NCBI GenBank assembly: GCA_963920635.1
Contig: OY987301.1
Span: 57,294,560 to 57,358,559, forward strand
Reading direction: 5' to 3'
From: Pseudeuparius sepicola
Taxonomy: Eukaryota; Arthropoda; Insecta; Coleoptera; Anthribidae
Length of the DNA stretch: 64,000 bases
Shown: piece after piece, positions 1 to 10,719 of the stretch
Numbering within the stretch: position 1 is the first letter of the stretch
Layout of the letters: each line of letters begins with the position of its first letter
The notes under the pieces: model-generated
What the model was told of the DNA's origin: nothing
The model's database searches: none
What the model saw: only the letters and a program-made list of their open reading frames with translations
Position numbers and translations under genes: made by a program

Positions 1-1480
1 TATACCACATTTTCGCCTTAAAATTGGGAGCTGATCACCTTCTTTGTTTTGTCAGAAAAGTTAGGAAACACTGTGTTATAGCATAACACTAGAAAACTGT
101 AAATTTTGAACTATTATCGATTCATCTTCCAAATACGCACAAGCGTACAAACTTAATTTTTCGCAGGCTATAGAAGTTGCAAATAATTTAATAAAATATT
201 AAATAATCATTGCATCCTCGAACAAATTATATTTGATAATGGTCTCGGATTTAAAAATTCTATTATAGGTATAAGAATTAATCGCAACACATAAAATTAA
301 ATTACATTTCATAAGTTCACAACACCCCGAATCAAATCCAAGGACTGAAAGATTTCATGCAACCCTTGTCGAACATATTAGGCAATTCAATAATTAAAAT
401 GAATTAAAAAAATGAACAAATAGATTGAGGTTTGCCATGCGACTAGCCTTTAACAATATATACTATTTAAACATTCTAGTTAATTTAAAACAAGTACAGA
501 GTACAGACATCGAAGCGCCACCAACTTGAGGAGTGCCCAGTAGTGGCCGTGCTGAAACCACGGCAGGCTTACCCCCAAAAAAGTTACATGCCGAAGTGTG
601 TGCTTAAGTGTGTTTTTACGCAAAGTTAGCTCATCAAAAAACATTTTTTTTAAATAAAGTTATCAGAAAAATGCATATTTGTCAAGATTTTCTCGAGTGG
701 CCCTTCTTAAATAGACACCCTGTATTTTTGTACGTAACTTTTCGAGAACACCCTGTATATCAATTCTGAAGCTAGATTCGGATTCTCCAGAGAAAACTGC
801 ATCATCCTGGTTTTAAGCTGATCTTTTTATTTAAAAAACTAAGAATATAATCGGGATTTATTTGAGACACCTAATATATACCCTGAAAAAGTTTCTCTTT
901 TTGCAATGCGAAAAACACAATTTTCTATTACACTTAGGAAAATAGTTATTTGTGTAACTAGTGCATATTTGTTGCACGAGGCATGAAGTTTTCAGCTCGA
1001 GACGCAGTCGAGGTAACAGGTAACTGATGGACAAACTTCATTTCCAGTAATTTTTTGAATTTTGTTTTCTTCATTGCCTGTGAAGGTCGCAGGTTTTTCT
1101 TTTAAAAATCTTTTTCGAATTGTTGTGAAGTTTCCGGTAGGTACTGGTACTTGGTTCACTTTCCAGAATTTGAGCAGCTACCTATTTCAGTTTTTTTTTT
1201 AGAAATTGAAATTTTACTAAAAGTATTTATATCAACAGGTTGAACGGAGCATTTTGCGTTATAATATCTTATAAAGAATCTAGTGTGACTTGTAACGAAG
1301 TTACTAATTTCCCGTTTTCATTTTTATTTTTAACACCTACTTGATTCCTCCCCGCGCTATTTTTAGCGGCCGGCCATCCGCCGTAAAGTTTTTTATGTCC
1401 ACACCGATGACTTTTTCTACATAGTAGGCCGACATTCGATCGATTTTAATTGCATTTAATTAAATCCTGGTTTTGATTAG
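1..1480. other. AT-rich intergenic DNA, no gene seen
   Basis: No reading frame with recognisable protein content. Short 'ACACCCTGTAT'-type sequences near 715-760 look like isolated mariner-type termini, but no partner end is visible. Confidence 0.5.
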
Positions 1481-1499
1481 TTTCCGGCTTTCCGCCGCG

Positions 1500-2500
1500 T
1501 AATAATAAATTCTTATGTTACCATAAGGGTTGTGGGATACCGAAAAGGGGTAGAACCGGGTTACTAACTCAAATTGCAGCTAGAGCCGCCGTTCTTTTTG
1601 GAAGTCCGGGTATATTGGACATGCCCGAGCCAGAGAGACCACCGTCCGAGCCCTATGGGGGGTGCAACCACCCCTAACGGCCACTCTAGCCTCCGGCAGC
1701 CGTTTTGGAAGCCAGAAGAGTGGGGACGCTCACCTGAGTCCCCGCCACGGCCCCGACCAATGGGCGGCCGGCACACTCATCTGTAGAGGGGCGCCACCGA
1801 GGCCGATAAATACGCTGCGGCTGCCGAGGAGGCTCTCTCGCTCCGCTCCGATTTCCGGCATATTTCCTGGTGAGCATTATTAGGTTAGATTTAGAAACTG
1901 TCCCGAACCGTGTTGCTGTTGTGAGTCTACTATCCGCAGCCTACACCGGTTCACCCCACCCCCAGATCAAGGTTAACTGAAGCTAGGCTTGGTACCGTGT
2001 TGGTGGCGCGAGTATCATCTACTGCCAACACCGGAAAAGTTATTTAATCCTGAAACACAGTTTGCACCAAGCTTAGCCGAATAGTATCGCTTGGACTGGG
2101 CGTGGATGACTCTTCCCGCGTCTTATTAAATTTGCCGTATTTTCTACTAGTTATCCTGAATAGTTTTGAGCTTGCTTGCCGCCTGTAGACAAAACCGTGT
2201 CGATAATAAAACAGAATTGCCGCGATAGAGGCTTAACCTGCACGTTTCTCTTTCCAGACATTTACGTGGATCTCTCTGGACCGGCCGTGGACATAAGTTA
2301 ATATTGTTAAATCAATATTATCCAGTACTTATTATTGTTAATCGAACAGTTAATAAACCGTGTTAAAATTTGCCAAATCTTCCTTATTTGTACCCTACCC
2401 TCGACGCACCACTGACCTCTGGAATGATTTTTTCTCTGACGAATGCTATCCTGGGTATAAAGCGGAGCATACCGCTCTAAAAAACTGGCGCCTGAGCAAA
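1500..2500 (+). repeat. possible decayed LTR or retroelement leader
   Basis: This block is less AT-rich than its surroundings. It contains AATAAA-like signals near 2209 and 2351. It ends near 2487 in 'CTGGCGCCTGAGC', which resembles the 'TGGCGCC' often seen at a retroelement primer-binding site. No second LTR, no gag or pol frame and no target duplication was found. A solo LTR or 5' leader is one reading; unrelated moderately GC-rich DNA is the other. Confidence 0.25.
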
Positions 2501-2859
2501 CCGTTTCACCGAAAGTCCGATTTTTCCTTTCTTAAATAAAAGAGGCTGTAAGGAAGCCCCCCGGTGAGTACACAAAAGGGAAAAATCGGACGTGAACGAA
2601 AATAGCGCTATAGACTGGTAGACTGGGGAGGAAGGGATGCATTTTTGCCATACATTTCAACAAAATTAAAACTTTTAATTTTACGGCTTATTAACAAATA
2701 ATGATCGAGGTTTGTTTGTCTTGCTATCGGGCATTTTCACAGTTATGATAGAATCCATGTCGTTAATATCATTTAATGGTAATTTCTGTAACTCGTCTCT
2801 GCGGCTCCTGCAACGCCAAATACAATGCACAAGTACTTAAGTAGGTGTAAAGTTAAAAA

Positions 2860-2910
2860 ACGGCCAAGTGGGATTCGAACTCGCACACGAAGGGTTCCGT
2901 ACCACCGTAC
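2860..2910 (-). repeat. tRNA-derived SINE-like fragment (B-box region)
   Basis: Read on the minus strand, the segment contains 'GAGTTCGAATCCCAC', a near-perfect polymerase III B box, set in 'GGTACGGAACCC...CTTGGCCG'. This arrangement is typical of tRNA-derived SINE heads common in insect genomes. No complete cloverleaf or clear tail is visible, so it is called a fragment. Confidence 0.4.
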
Positions 2911-2974
2911 AATATTTAACACTACATATTTTTAAAAAAATACTTTAGTATAAAAAAAAGAAATAAAAAAGTTT

Positions 2975-3047
2975 GCCCCAGAGCGTGGTTTCGAACGCCG
3001 CACCTCTGGGTTATGAGCCCAGCCCGCTTCCACTGCACTACTTCGCT
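2975..3047 (-). pseudogene. tRNA-Met(CAT)-like pseudogene or SINE head
   Basis: On the minus strand there is an A box (TAGTGCAGTGG), a perfect 5-bp anticodon stem CTGGG/CCCAG around the loop CTCATAA (anticodon CAT), and a B-box-like GTTCGAAACC. A run of T follows, as for polymerase III termination. The acceptor stem pairs badly (three of seven proper pairs plus one wobble) and the T stem has two mismatches. It is therefore probably a tRNA-Met-derived pseudogene or SINE head rather than a working tRNA. Confidence 0.6.
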
Positions 3048-3354
3048 GTTTGAGAAATATTAGTTACTTAGCCGTGTCATCATTGTTAGCATTATTTGTT
3101 GTTATAGCGGCCATACACACTCTGTGAAAATTTCAAGTGTCTACCTATTACGATTCAAAAGATACAGCCGTATAAGGCATAGTTGGTGTCCCGTGGGGTT
3201 TTCTAAAAAGATTTTACATAAAAATACAGCGCGCCCGTACCTGAAAAAGTCAGATATGGAATAACAGATGGGCCTCTGAGCCCACAAAGTCCAAAATCGG
3301 TACGAAATTTGAAAATTCTCCATACCAAAACAATACCAAATGTCAATCGATGTT

Positions 3355-3720
3355 TACGAATAAGTATCGGGGGGCGGGGCTTGCGCCTCGGCCACGATGT
3401 ACCTATACAGTATTATCCCGGGGACCTCGCCAAAGCGCGAAAAAAAGGCGGCCCAAACGGCATAACGGCTTTTTCGATCGGGGTGCTCTCTTTCCGAAAA
3501 AAAAACAGGGAAAAAAATTCCGGGGGCGGGGGCCAAACGGCTCTCCCGATTAGGACGCCCTTCAATGGGGTTGTTCCCCTTGAGCTCGGATGGCCGTACG
3601 CCAAATTTGGGCTCGAAATATCGAAAACTGCGTCCTGTAGACGAGAGCATAGGTACACGTATTACTACACAGGAGCGGGAGCCATAACAAGGCCTATGGT
3701 CCAGCAGGGCCGGTAGGCGC
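3355..3720. other. GC-rich block of unknown origin
   Basis: This is a sharply GC-richer stretch in AT-rich DNA, with G and C homopolymer runs. It is open over about 135 codons on the plus strand (3309-3716), but the translation is low-complexity and matches no family I recognise. It may be part of a repeat; shorter blocks of similar composition occur near 15840-16035 and 23515-23640. Confidence 0.3.
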
Positions 3721-4130
3721 TTGTTAACAAGAGTCGAATTTCGACAAATCTGCTTACTTATTGCAATTGAGTTGTCTTTAGCAAAGCGTGCTTTGCTGCG
3801 GTAGGAAAGTATAGCTCACTACAAAATAAAAAACTAAAGGTTATAGGAAAAGTCAATGAAAATAGGGAATCATTACCAGAAAAATTATCAACAAACATTT
3901 ATGTATAGAACAGTCAAATACAATGGAAAACACGCAATAAATATAACAAAGAAGCTATAGAAAAACAAATCAAAATTTAAAAACCCCCAAAATTTTAACT
4001 AGACATGGAAATTCTTAGTCAAAAATTCACTTATCAAATATAAAAGACCGCGAAAAGTAAAAAGAACATTATTCCAGGTCCCTGTCGTCCTCTTGGCGTG
4101 CATCGAAATAAAGCACAACTCAAAATGCAG

Positions 4131-4210
4131 AATCTGCAGAAATAACTACTGGTTTAATTCGGCCTATTTTTTTTGTAGAATTTGTGCTTTGGAGAGGACT
4201 AAACATATAC
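4131..4210 (+). repeat. direct repeat, left copy (about 75 bp)
   Basis: The segment starting 'AATCTGCAGAAATAACTACT' recurs almost exactly at 5887-5962 in the same orientation. The two copies bracket the Tc1-type relic. They could be the ends of a segmental duplication or terminal direct repeats of a composite insertion. Confidence 0.75.
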
Positions 4211-4304
4211 TACCTATAAATTTGGGCCCTACGCGACTTCGATAAACCGACCATATATATATACAATTGTACACTACTACCGGTGGCTATTCTGTGGAGT
4301 TGTC

Positions 4305-4745
4305 AAATAATAATACGAAAAAATCAAATTTGCTATGAAAGCATGACACATATGAAAAAATGCTAAGAGAACGTTTTTGTTTACAATAAAAATTTACATA
4401 AGAATTTGAATACAGTTTATTGCTATACAAGGTGGTTCTATTTTTTTTTTCTAAAATAAATTATACTAATTACCCATTTCTACGCCACTGGTTGTTCAAG
4501 ATGGTTGATAGTTTTATGCTAACCCATGCCGTTATAACGTGTACCAAATATGACTTAAATATCTCAACTAGTTTGTAAAATATTCAATAAATTCCACATA
4601 TTTCTTGCAATTTTAACACCCTGTAACTTTTTTATAAGGCCTTAAAATGATATAGTTTATCGAAGAAAGTGCGGTTATTTTTTGGTTTTCTATCACCTGT
4701 TGAAGTGTTGCAGATTAAAACTGAATCACCCTGTATATTGGGGTG
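4305..4745 (-). repeat. truncated mariner-type element end (inverted relative of 63.4 kb)
   Basis: It ends at 4745 in 'CTGAATCACCCTGTATA', a mariner-type terminus. Over its length it is the reverse complement of 63418-63700, with scattered differences. Similarity stops near 4305, so this copy keeps one end only. Confidence 0.65.
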
Positions 4746-4859
4746 ATTTTTTAAATGATAATTATTGTATACTAATCATTATTTTTTATTACTATTTCAA
4801 ATTAATTAAATGACAAATAATAAAGTGTGAAAAAACTAATTATGTCTGGATTCTTCCCT

Positions 4860-5830
4860 ATTCGCAATACATTCGTTAGCCCTTCTAGGGATTGATATTA
4901 TAAGGTGATGGGGATGTGCCATCACATACAACCTGAATTTCATGCGTGAGTTGCTGTAAGGTTTGTGGAGGCTGAGGCAAGTTATTCATTCTTCTGTCCC
5001 ACACTTGGGATGGCTAAAAGTGCTGTAAAGTAACACGAGCGATGAGCGATGTATTTACGTGCAATATCCTATTGAAATAGTGGATTCCGTAAAGTCCTTA
5101 GGTATGGTTATACATATCTATGGTTCCACTACGTCCTCGATAGAGCGACAAGCTGTCATACTACCTTTAATGAATAGCAGAGATGACCTGCTACCACAAG
5201 CAATAGCTCCCCATACAATTACGAGTATACCCACAGTGCAGTACACGTGTCGTTACTGCAGATCTCGTCTTTCGCCTCGACTCCGTCTTACCCTCATGCG
5301 ACCGTCGTGCATTGCAAAGCGGAACTGAGATTCATCACGGAACACCACTGTTTATTTTATGCCAAGTCCCAGAAACATTTTTCTTTACACCATTGCAGTC
5401 TTAGATTGCGATGATCTGGCGTTGATGTATCTATGCAATAAGAGAAGAGGCCAAATTATCTTAATCGGCGAAATTGGTCTACCGTTAACAGCAAACCACT
5501 GAGCTGCAATGGATCAGGTAGAAGACAAGCGATCGCGAGAAAGCATTAGATTTGTCGTCAGCGTTTGTCGTGAATCGATGGCGCCCAGTGTCCCCGTCTC
5601 TTCGTTCTCGACCTTCACGAGTCCATGCCCTAACAAAATGCATTACCTACCGTACTTGGACTTCTCCTAAGCGATTAGCAATTTCCCCGAATGAAATCTC
5701 AGCTTCGTGCTAGCCAGTTATTCTACCTCTATCAAACTCGCTTAGTTGGGAAAATTGGCACTTCTATGAACTCCCGGCATTATTATAGCTTAAACAATCC
5801 GAAGAAAACTGGAAAGTGCAAGGAACTGGC
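4860..5830 (-). pseudogene. Tc1-like (DD34E group) transposase relic
   Basis: Conceptual translation of the minus strand shows, in order, pieces of a Tc1-type transposase. These are a helix-turn-helix region resembling 'RGNC.SLRRSPSTV', a stretch with GRPISR-like and 'LQWCKEK' character, then 'VVFRDESQFRFAMHDGR' followed by 'VWGAIACGSRSSLLFIKG', and later 'LPQPPQTLQQL'. The family cuts and pastes DNA at TA sites using a DDE catalytic triad; the D of 'DES' is visible. The pieces lie in different frames and are interrupted by several stops, so the gene is dead. Terminal inverted repeats were not identified. Assignment to Tc1-like elements rests on motif recognition only. Confidence 0.7.
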
Positions 5831-5886
5831 AGAACACACTGTATAGCTCACAGAAGCAAAACACACTCATATCAAGACCTAAAAAA

Positions 5887-5962
5887 ATCTGCAGAAATAA
5901 CTACTGGTTTAATTCGGCCTATTTTTTTAGAATTTGTGCTTTGGGTAAGAGGACTAAGCATA
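5887..5962 (+). repeat. direct repeat, right copy
   Basis: Second copy of the segment at 4131-4210. It is identical for most of its length apart from a short T-run difference and small changes at the 3' edge. Confidence 0.75.
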
Positions 5963-6365
5963 CAGTGTAGATCAAAAATATAAATTATTACTAGGTGTTG
6001 CATTTTATACGCCAATCAGTATAGTAAGATTTACCCAAAAATCGATAGATAATAAGATAGATAATAATAAGGTACCTACATAGTGTAAGTAAAAGAATTA
6101 GAAGAGGAATATTTAATAGTATAGGAACCGTAGTTAAGTAGGTGTATATATTACTGGAAATTTAGATGCTAATGATGATGAACAAAAAATATACAAGATT
6201 TTAAATTACATGAAAAACAACGAGAAAAGCATTCAGGGTCACCAAGTCATTCCGTTTGCTACTTTACAAGACATAGAACACTCTATATTACTTTTTGCAA
6301 ATTGGGAGTTATACACCTAACACGTATTATATGTCACAGTCTCGTCCCATATTACAAAAACACCC

Positions 6366-7609
6366 TGTAGTTGCAGCCTGTTGCACGACTACGGTACGAC
6401 GTTAAAAGCGCGAAAAAGAAACAAACTATACCCTATACCCCAGTATTAATGCGCCGATCGCATTTCTAGCCTCAGTGTTGGGAAAGCATAGTAAAGAGAA
6501 ACGGGAGAAGCAGAAACTTAAAAAATTGTTACGTCTAATCTAGGGAGATAGATAGTAGCCCTACAAGTAAGTTATGCGTTTAAATTTTTAGTTTATACCA
6601 TTCTCGACCGCGCGGGACGGTCATAAAGGTAAGCGGGTGTTTACGTAATCCGATCCCCGAGTCGGGGGTTTTCTTTTGTTGCCTGGGAAAGAACCTAGTT
6701 ATCAATGGGTTTGTTTTCTTAGCCTTTGTTTATGGTGAAAAAACCTCCGTTGAATTAGACACCTATTGTGATGCGTTTTTTGATAATAGTGCATCTTATA
6801 ATACTTATTGTGTTATCCGCTTACATGCACTACACGTTTAGCCCTTATTGGGTCATTATATATATAAAACAATTAGATACTTATTGTGTTCAGCTGGTGC
6901 ATACACTACAACATAATATGTTATAACACGTATTGTGAATTAGAAAATTCATAAACACTACTTATTGTGTCAGCAATAAAAAAATTTGTACATCTATAAT
7001 ACCTTGTACACTTATTGTGTATTAAAACATACGGTAAACAGGGGGTTGTGTAAGTGTTGTTAAAGTTTCATTTTCAGGGACCTTTATTCCTAGGTATAAA
7101 GAGTTTTGCATTTCCCTTATCCTGTAACGGAAAAGGTCGTTGTCGCTTATTGTGACCAATGATGCTAAAACTCGGCCACTCATTGTGTGCGCTATACCTC
7201 TCTGCCACTTATTGTGTGCAAACTCTGGCCACTTATTGTGTGCAAACTCTAGCCACTTATTGTGTGCTCAAGCGAAATTGTGTGGCGAGCAACCTAAAGC
7301 GCCACATATTGTGTGCTTCGCTTTTGCTTCCTTTCTACATCTTTAAACTTCCTTGTATATTAACTGGGAAGCATTGCATGTGTTCTTATTCTAGAAAACA
7401 CACGCAGTTCGAATGTTAATATAATATTGATGAGCAGTCTCGTCGAAATATTACAAAATCCTCGCCCTACTTTTTGTGTTAAAAAAATATATTAAAAATT
7501 AAATCCCACCCTACACATTAGGGTGCAATGTCATCACATACTATCAACCACTGTTTCCTTTTTTTGCTTTTAACGTCGTACCGTAGTCGTGCAGCAGGCT
7601 ACAACTACA
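6366..7609. mobile_element. non-autonomous TIR element with internal motif array
   Basis: The ends form an inverted repeat of about 43 bp: 'TGTAGTTGCAGCCTG...' from 6366 and its complement ending at 7609, with two or three mismatches. Just inside the left end the DNA contains a short GC hairpin (about 6651-6668). There is no transposase-like frame. The interior holds a striking dispersed array of one dyad motif (6760-7316). No clear target duplication was found, so the superfamily is unassigned. Confidence 0.65.
6760..7316 (+). repeat. dispersed array of CACTTATTGTGT dyad motifs
   Basis: About 12 copies of a 12-13 bp motif with consensus ACACTTATTGTGT lie at roughly 6761, 6803, 6879, 6928, 6960, 7010, 7145, 7178, 7207, 7231, 7255 and 7303. 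The outer bases are self-complementary (ACAC/GTGT). Four copies near 7178-7266 sit in a tighter array with spacing of about 24-29 bp and shared flanks ('GCCACTTATTGTGTGCAAACTC'-like). Such dispersed motifs inside a TIR element often serve as transposase-binding sites; that role is an inference here. Confidence 0.75.
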
Positions 7610-8187
7610 TAGGTAAGTCGATTGATCTTATAATTATTATTATAAGACCATACGAACTTTTTAAATAACTTATAAAGATCTCAAAGCAATACAAACATGA
7701 ATTTGGTGACGATGAATATAATTTGTTAGTTTGTTTGGTTTGCACTTTGCACCGTTTGTTCAAAAATTCTTTTAAATAGGTATTAATTTTGCTGGGTTAT
7801 GAAAATCGTAATGATATTTTTATAGGTTGATGTGTTCGAAATTGGAATTAGGTGTTACCAGTGGTAGCAATGGATACATGGAGGCTTCGCCTCTGATATC
7901 TAACTACTAATCGTACTCCAGAACCATTATTAAATGTTTATAATCCCCAGTTTAGTTAGTAATATACCATAGAATCAAATAATAACAATGAGACAGGAAA
8001 TACCAGGTAAGAGTGTTGACGAAATATGGAGTATTTCCATTTATTTTGTGATTTACTCTAAAACCAATGATCTAAATGTACTAGTATTTGCTATCATAGT
8101 AAAGCTTTTATAACGTTATAACACATAAACTAATACCTCATATAGCTAATCAATCTGGTTTTGATTTAAAACGTTGCAAACTATTAA

Positions 8188-8521
8188 GAGGGGGTTGCCG
8201 ACAGCGAAAGTGACGTTAGATTTCGTATTTTTTAAAGTTGTATAGCTTAAAATCTAATAACATTTTACCTGGCAAAAATTTAGTACAAACATCTCTGTCT
8301 TCATTTTAATCGTAAGATCTATGTACTGGAATTATTATTTTTTCCCAAGGTTTTCATAACCTATAAGTAAAACAAAACACTGCTTGTAAGATCTTATGAT
8401 TATAATGAAGTCAGAGATGTTTGTACTAAATTTTTGCCAGGTAAAATGTTATTAGATTTTATGCTATACAACTTAAAAAAATACGAAATCTAACGTCACT
8501 TTCGCTGTCGGCCACCCCCTC
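8188..8521. mobile_element. MITE flanked by TTAA, long TIRs
   Basis: A 334-bp element begins GAGGGGGTTGCCGACAGCG and ends in its complement, with inverted arms of about 130 bp each. TTAA is present on both sides (8184-8187 and 8522-8525). TTAA duplication is the hallmark of piggyBac-type insertion, so it may be a piggyBac-mobilised MITE. It lies about 150 bp downstream (minus sense) of the Stac-like exon and is therefore probably intronic. Confidence 0.8.
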
Positions 8522-8673
8522 TTAACTTCCTCCCGGGTTGCTTAGAGTTTTCTGCAACGAGTGGTTGCAAGTCAGTTTGAGTACTGACACTCATTAGGGA
8601 TGAGATATTTACGAAAATATCGCATGATTATTTGAGTTACAAGTTTGAGCACTAAACATACTAAGCTTCTTAC

Positions 8674-8886
8674 CTGTAATGGCTTCTCCCCAGGAGACAA
8701 TTTGGACACATACTTAGACGGGAAGAAACCAAGTCTCCCAAAACATTTTCCTTTCCACCAATCAGGATCTGAGGTGTCGATCACCGTGACCTTGTAGCCT
8801 GCCTTGAGGTCCAATTCGTCTTGATGGCGCGATTTGAAGTTGTAGAGAACGACGTATAGATTCGTTGGAAGCAGTCTCTGTGATTT
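8674..8886 (-). CDS. stac: Stac-like protein, SH3-domain exon
   Basis: A 71-codon internal exon on the minus strand encodes an SH3 domain. It has the ALYDY-type strand 'NLYVVLYNF', an acidic RT loop 'HQDELDLKAG', 'DWWKG', and the C-terminal 'GFFPSKYV' with the ligand-groove proline and tyrosine, ending 'GEKPLQ'. Splice sites are clean: acceptor 'TGTTTTCAG' just before 8886 and donor 'CAG|GTAAG' after 8674, both in phase 0. SH3 domains bind proline-rich peptides. The sequence resembles the SH3 of insect Stac (SH3 and cysteine-rich domain protein), an adaptor linked to voltage-gated calcium channels in muscle and neurons. The C1 domain expected upstream was not found here, so the gene name is an informed inference while the SH3 call is firm. 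Confidence 0.85.
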
Positions 8887-8938
8887 CTGAAAACAGAACT
8901 TAGAAATTTTAGAATACCTAGATGTGAAAAATAGTAAC

Positions 8939-9075
8939 CTTTCCAACTGGACTGGGGCATGGGGAGGTGCTGGCGGAAGATGGACTTTTCTCGTTGTCAT
9001 CTGGGAGCTCTACTGATGACATTCTTATGTTCTTTGCGGATAGTAATCGCCTGTTGTGGACAGGGCTTGATGGGG
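8939..9075 (-). CDS. stac: Stac-like protein, linker exon preceding the SH3
   Basis: This minus-strand exon lies immediately upstream of the SH3 exon. Acceptor 'TTTATTTAG' precedes 9075, two bases of a split codon follow, and the frame then runs to 'VGK' at 8939 and donor 'AAG|GTTACT'. The intron to the next exon is 52 nt (8887-8938) and phase 0, matching the next exon's frame. The peptide is a Ser/Pro-rich linker ('SPSSASTSPCPSP' region) with 'VELPDDNEKS' before it, as expected between C1 and SH3 domains. An overlapping frame beginning ATG at 9000 is a shadow. Further 5' exons must lie to the right, but none was recognised. Confidence 0.75.
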
Positions 9076-9500
9076 CTAAATAAAGAGGTTTTTACTTCAT
9101 TCTCTTTTCATTTGTTCTAGAAAATCAATTCAATAGTTATTAGAAAGTAACTTAGTATAACGCGTTAGGTGGTGGCTTGTTTAAGTTATATGCATTTTCA
9201 TTATAGATGCTATCTGGAAATGATTTATTTAAAATAAAAACATCGGTATTATTGAAGGAAAACGTATATAGCGGAACTTATCAGTATACCGGTTCACATG
9301 CAAGGTGCCCATTAAGTAAATAACCGAAGTAAACTGTAAAGTAGTGTTCACAAAATACTTGCTTCAGAATTATGTTATCTAGCTACCTTATTGCTGATGC
9401 CATTTTATGGGAGCAAGTAGAACAATTTTATTTATTATCAAATTTAAGAATTATTTCGGCGTAATGGATTTGGCAGGCTTGATAAACACCTCCCACATAA
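9076..9500. other. probable stac intron, no gene seen
   Basis: AT-rich sequence upstream (minus sense) of the linker exon. No coding feature or repeat boundary was recognised. Confidence 0.4.
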
Positions 9501-9509
9501 TAGCATCTT

Positions 9510-10700
9510 TTCACCAAATCAATTTGAATTTAGGGACGGAATGGGCACAGACGACGCACTATTTTCTTTAACAAAATTTCTTTACGATGCCAATGGCTAT
9601 TTTTCTAGATCTGTCAAAGGCGTTTGACACGGTTGATCACGGCATACTAATATTAATAATAATGTTTCAAACAAACTTTTTCAAAATTACCTAGAAAATA
9701 GAAGGCAGTGTTTTAAAATTAATAATATATTAAGTGATTTTGAAGTTACTAACATTGGTGTCCCTCGGGGTAGTGTAATTGGGCCATTATTGTTCTTAGT
9801 ATATATAAATGATCTCTCAGCTCTGAAAATAAATGGTAAATTAGTGTCCTGTGCCGATGATACTGGTGAAAGGAAAAAATTGGAGCGTGGTATCTGATAC
9901 CGCTTCAGCAGAATTTGCTCGCGGATTAGTCGATGGCTTAATCAAAATAAACTTACTTTAAATATGAGTAAAACCAGTGTTATTTATTTTAGTTTGTACG
10001 ATATACACCTTCCAATTCTTGATGATCTAAAAGTCCACGATTACAGCTGTATAATAAAAAATATGGACCAAACTACAACTACATGCAGTTGCTCACATAA
10101 AATTAGAATATTGTAAATGACATAAAATATTTGGGCATTTACTTAGATCGAAAATAGGTATATACTTATAAGTAGTTTACAGATTTTATTGTTTTAGAAA
10201 CTTCATGCCGCTGCATACTTTAAAAACACTGTATTACGGGATCCTCGCTTGGGGAGGTGCTTATACTAGAAGTATTGAGGCCCTAAAAGTCACTCAAAGA
10301 ATTACGATCAAAACCATTATTGGCAAAGAAAAAAGCTATCTAACAGAACATTCATTCTCTGAATTAGGTGTATTGGTGTAGCGTTATTATATGTAAGGAG
10401 TATTGCTATAAAAATAAGAATCAGTTTACCCTGTTGGCAGACGAACACTTAGATTCTACGCGAGGTGTGCTTGCTGACCGAGTGACTGCCCCTCGAATGT
10501 TTCATACCATAACTCAAAGATTCGTAAAATACTTTGCTCCTAAATTTTACAATTTACTCCCAGTGACTCTAAAAAAACTGAATAGTCCCAGTCTATTCTA
10601 TAAGAAACTTTCCCAACATTTACAACATAGCAAACACAAATTCGTAAAAGTTTGTAACGAAATTTATGCCAACTTTCGTACTACGGTAATAACCTTTTGA
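9510..10700 (+). pseudogene. non-LTR retrotransposon reverse transcriptase, degenerate
   Basis: Broken plus-strand frames show, in order: 'FEFRDGMGTDDALF' near 9525, then 'FLDLSKAFDTVDHGIL' (RT motif A) near 9600-9650, and 'GVPRGSVIGPLLFLVYINDL' (motif B) near 9757-9815. Next come 'CADDT' (a variant of the YADD catalytic box) near 9850, 'WLNQNKLTLNMSKTS' near 9930, and the C-terminal 'WGGAYTRSIEALKVTQRI' near 10250. The last open segment (10368-10700) carries a typical LINE tail. The layout fits a Jockey/CR1-group LINE encoding an endonuclease/RT; the endonuclease is not visible. Multiple frameshifts and stops make it dead. Confidence 0.8.
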
Positions 10701-10719
10701 CTCTCCCGATATACCGCGG

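Noticed and set aside
3309..3716. 135-codon plus-strand ORF as a gene
   Set aside because: Open in several frames because of GC-rich low-complexity sequence; no domain and no splice context.
6760..7316. CRISPR-like spaced repeats
   Set aside because: The motif is 12-13 bp, spacing is irregular, there are no cas genes, and the context is an insect TIR element.
7140..7419. Overlapping ORFs with repeated CHLLCAN-type peptides
   Set aside because: Direct translation of the dyad-motif array; an artefact of the repeat.
8572..9000. Single 142-codon ORF as one continuous CDS
   Set aside because: It reads through a 52-nt intron and uses the wrong frame in the upstream exon; the spliced model keeps the SH3 frame and gives a sensible linker.
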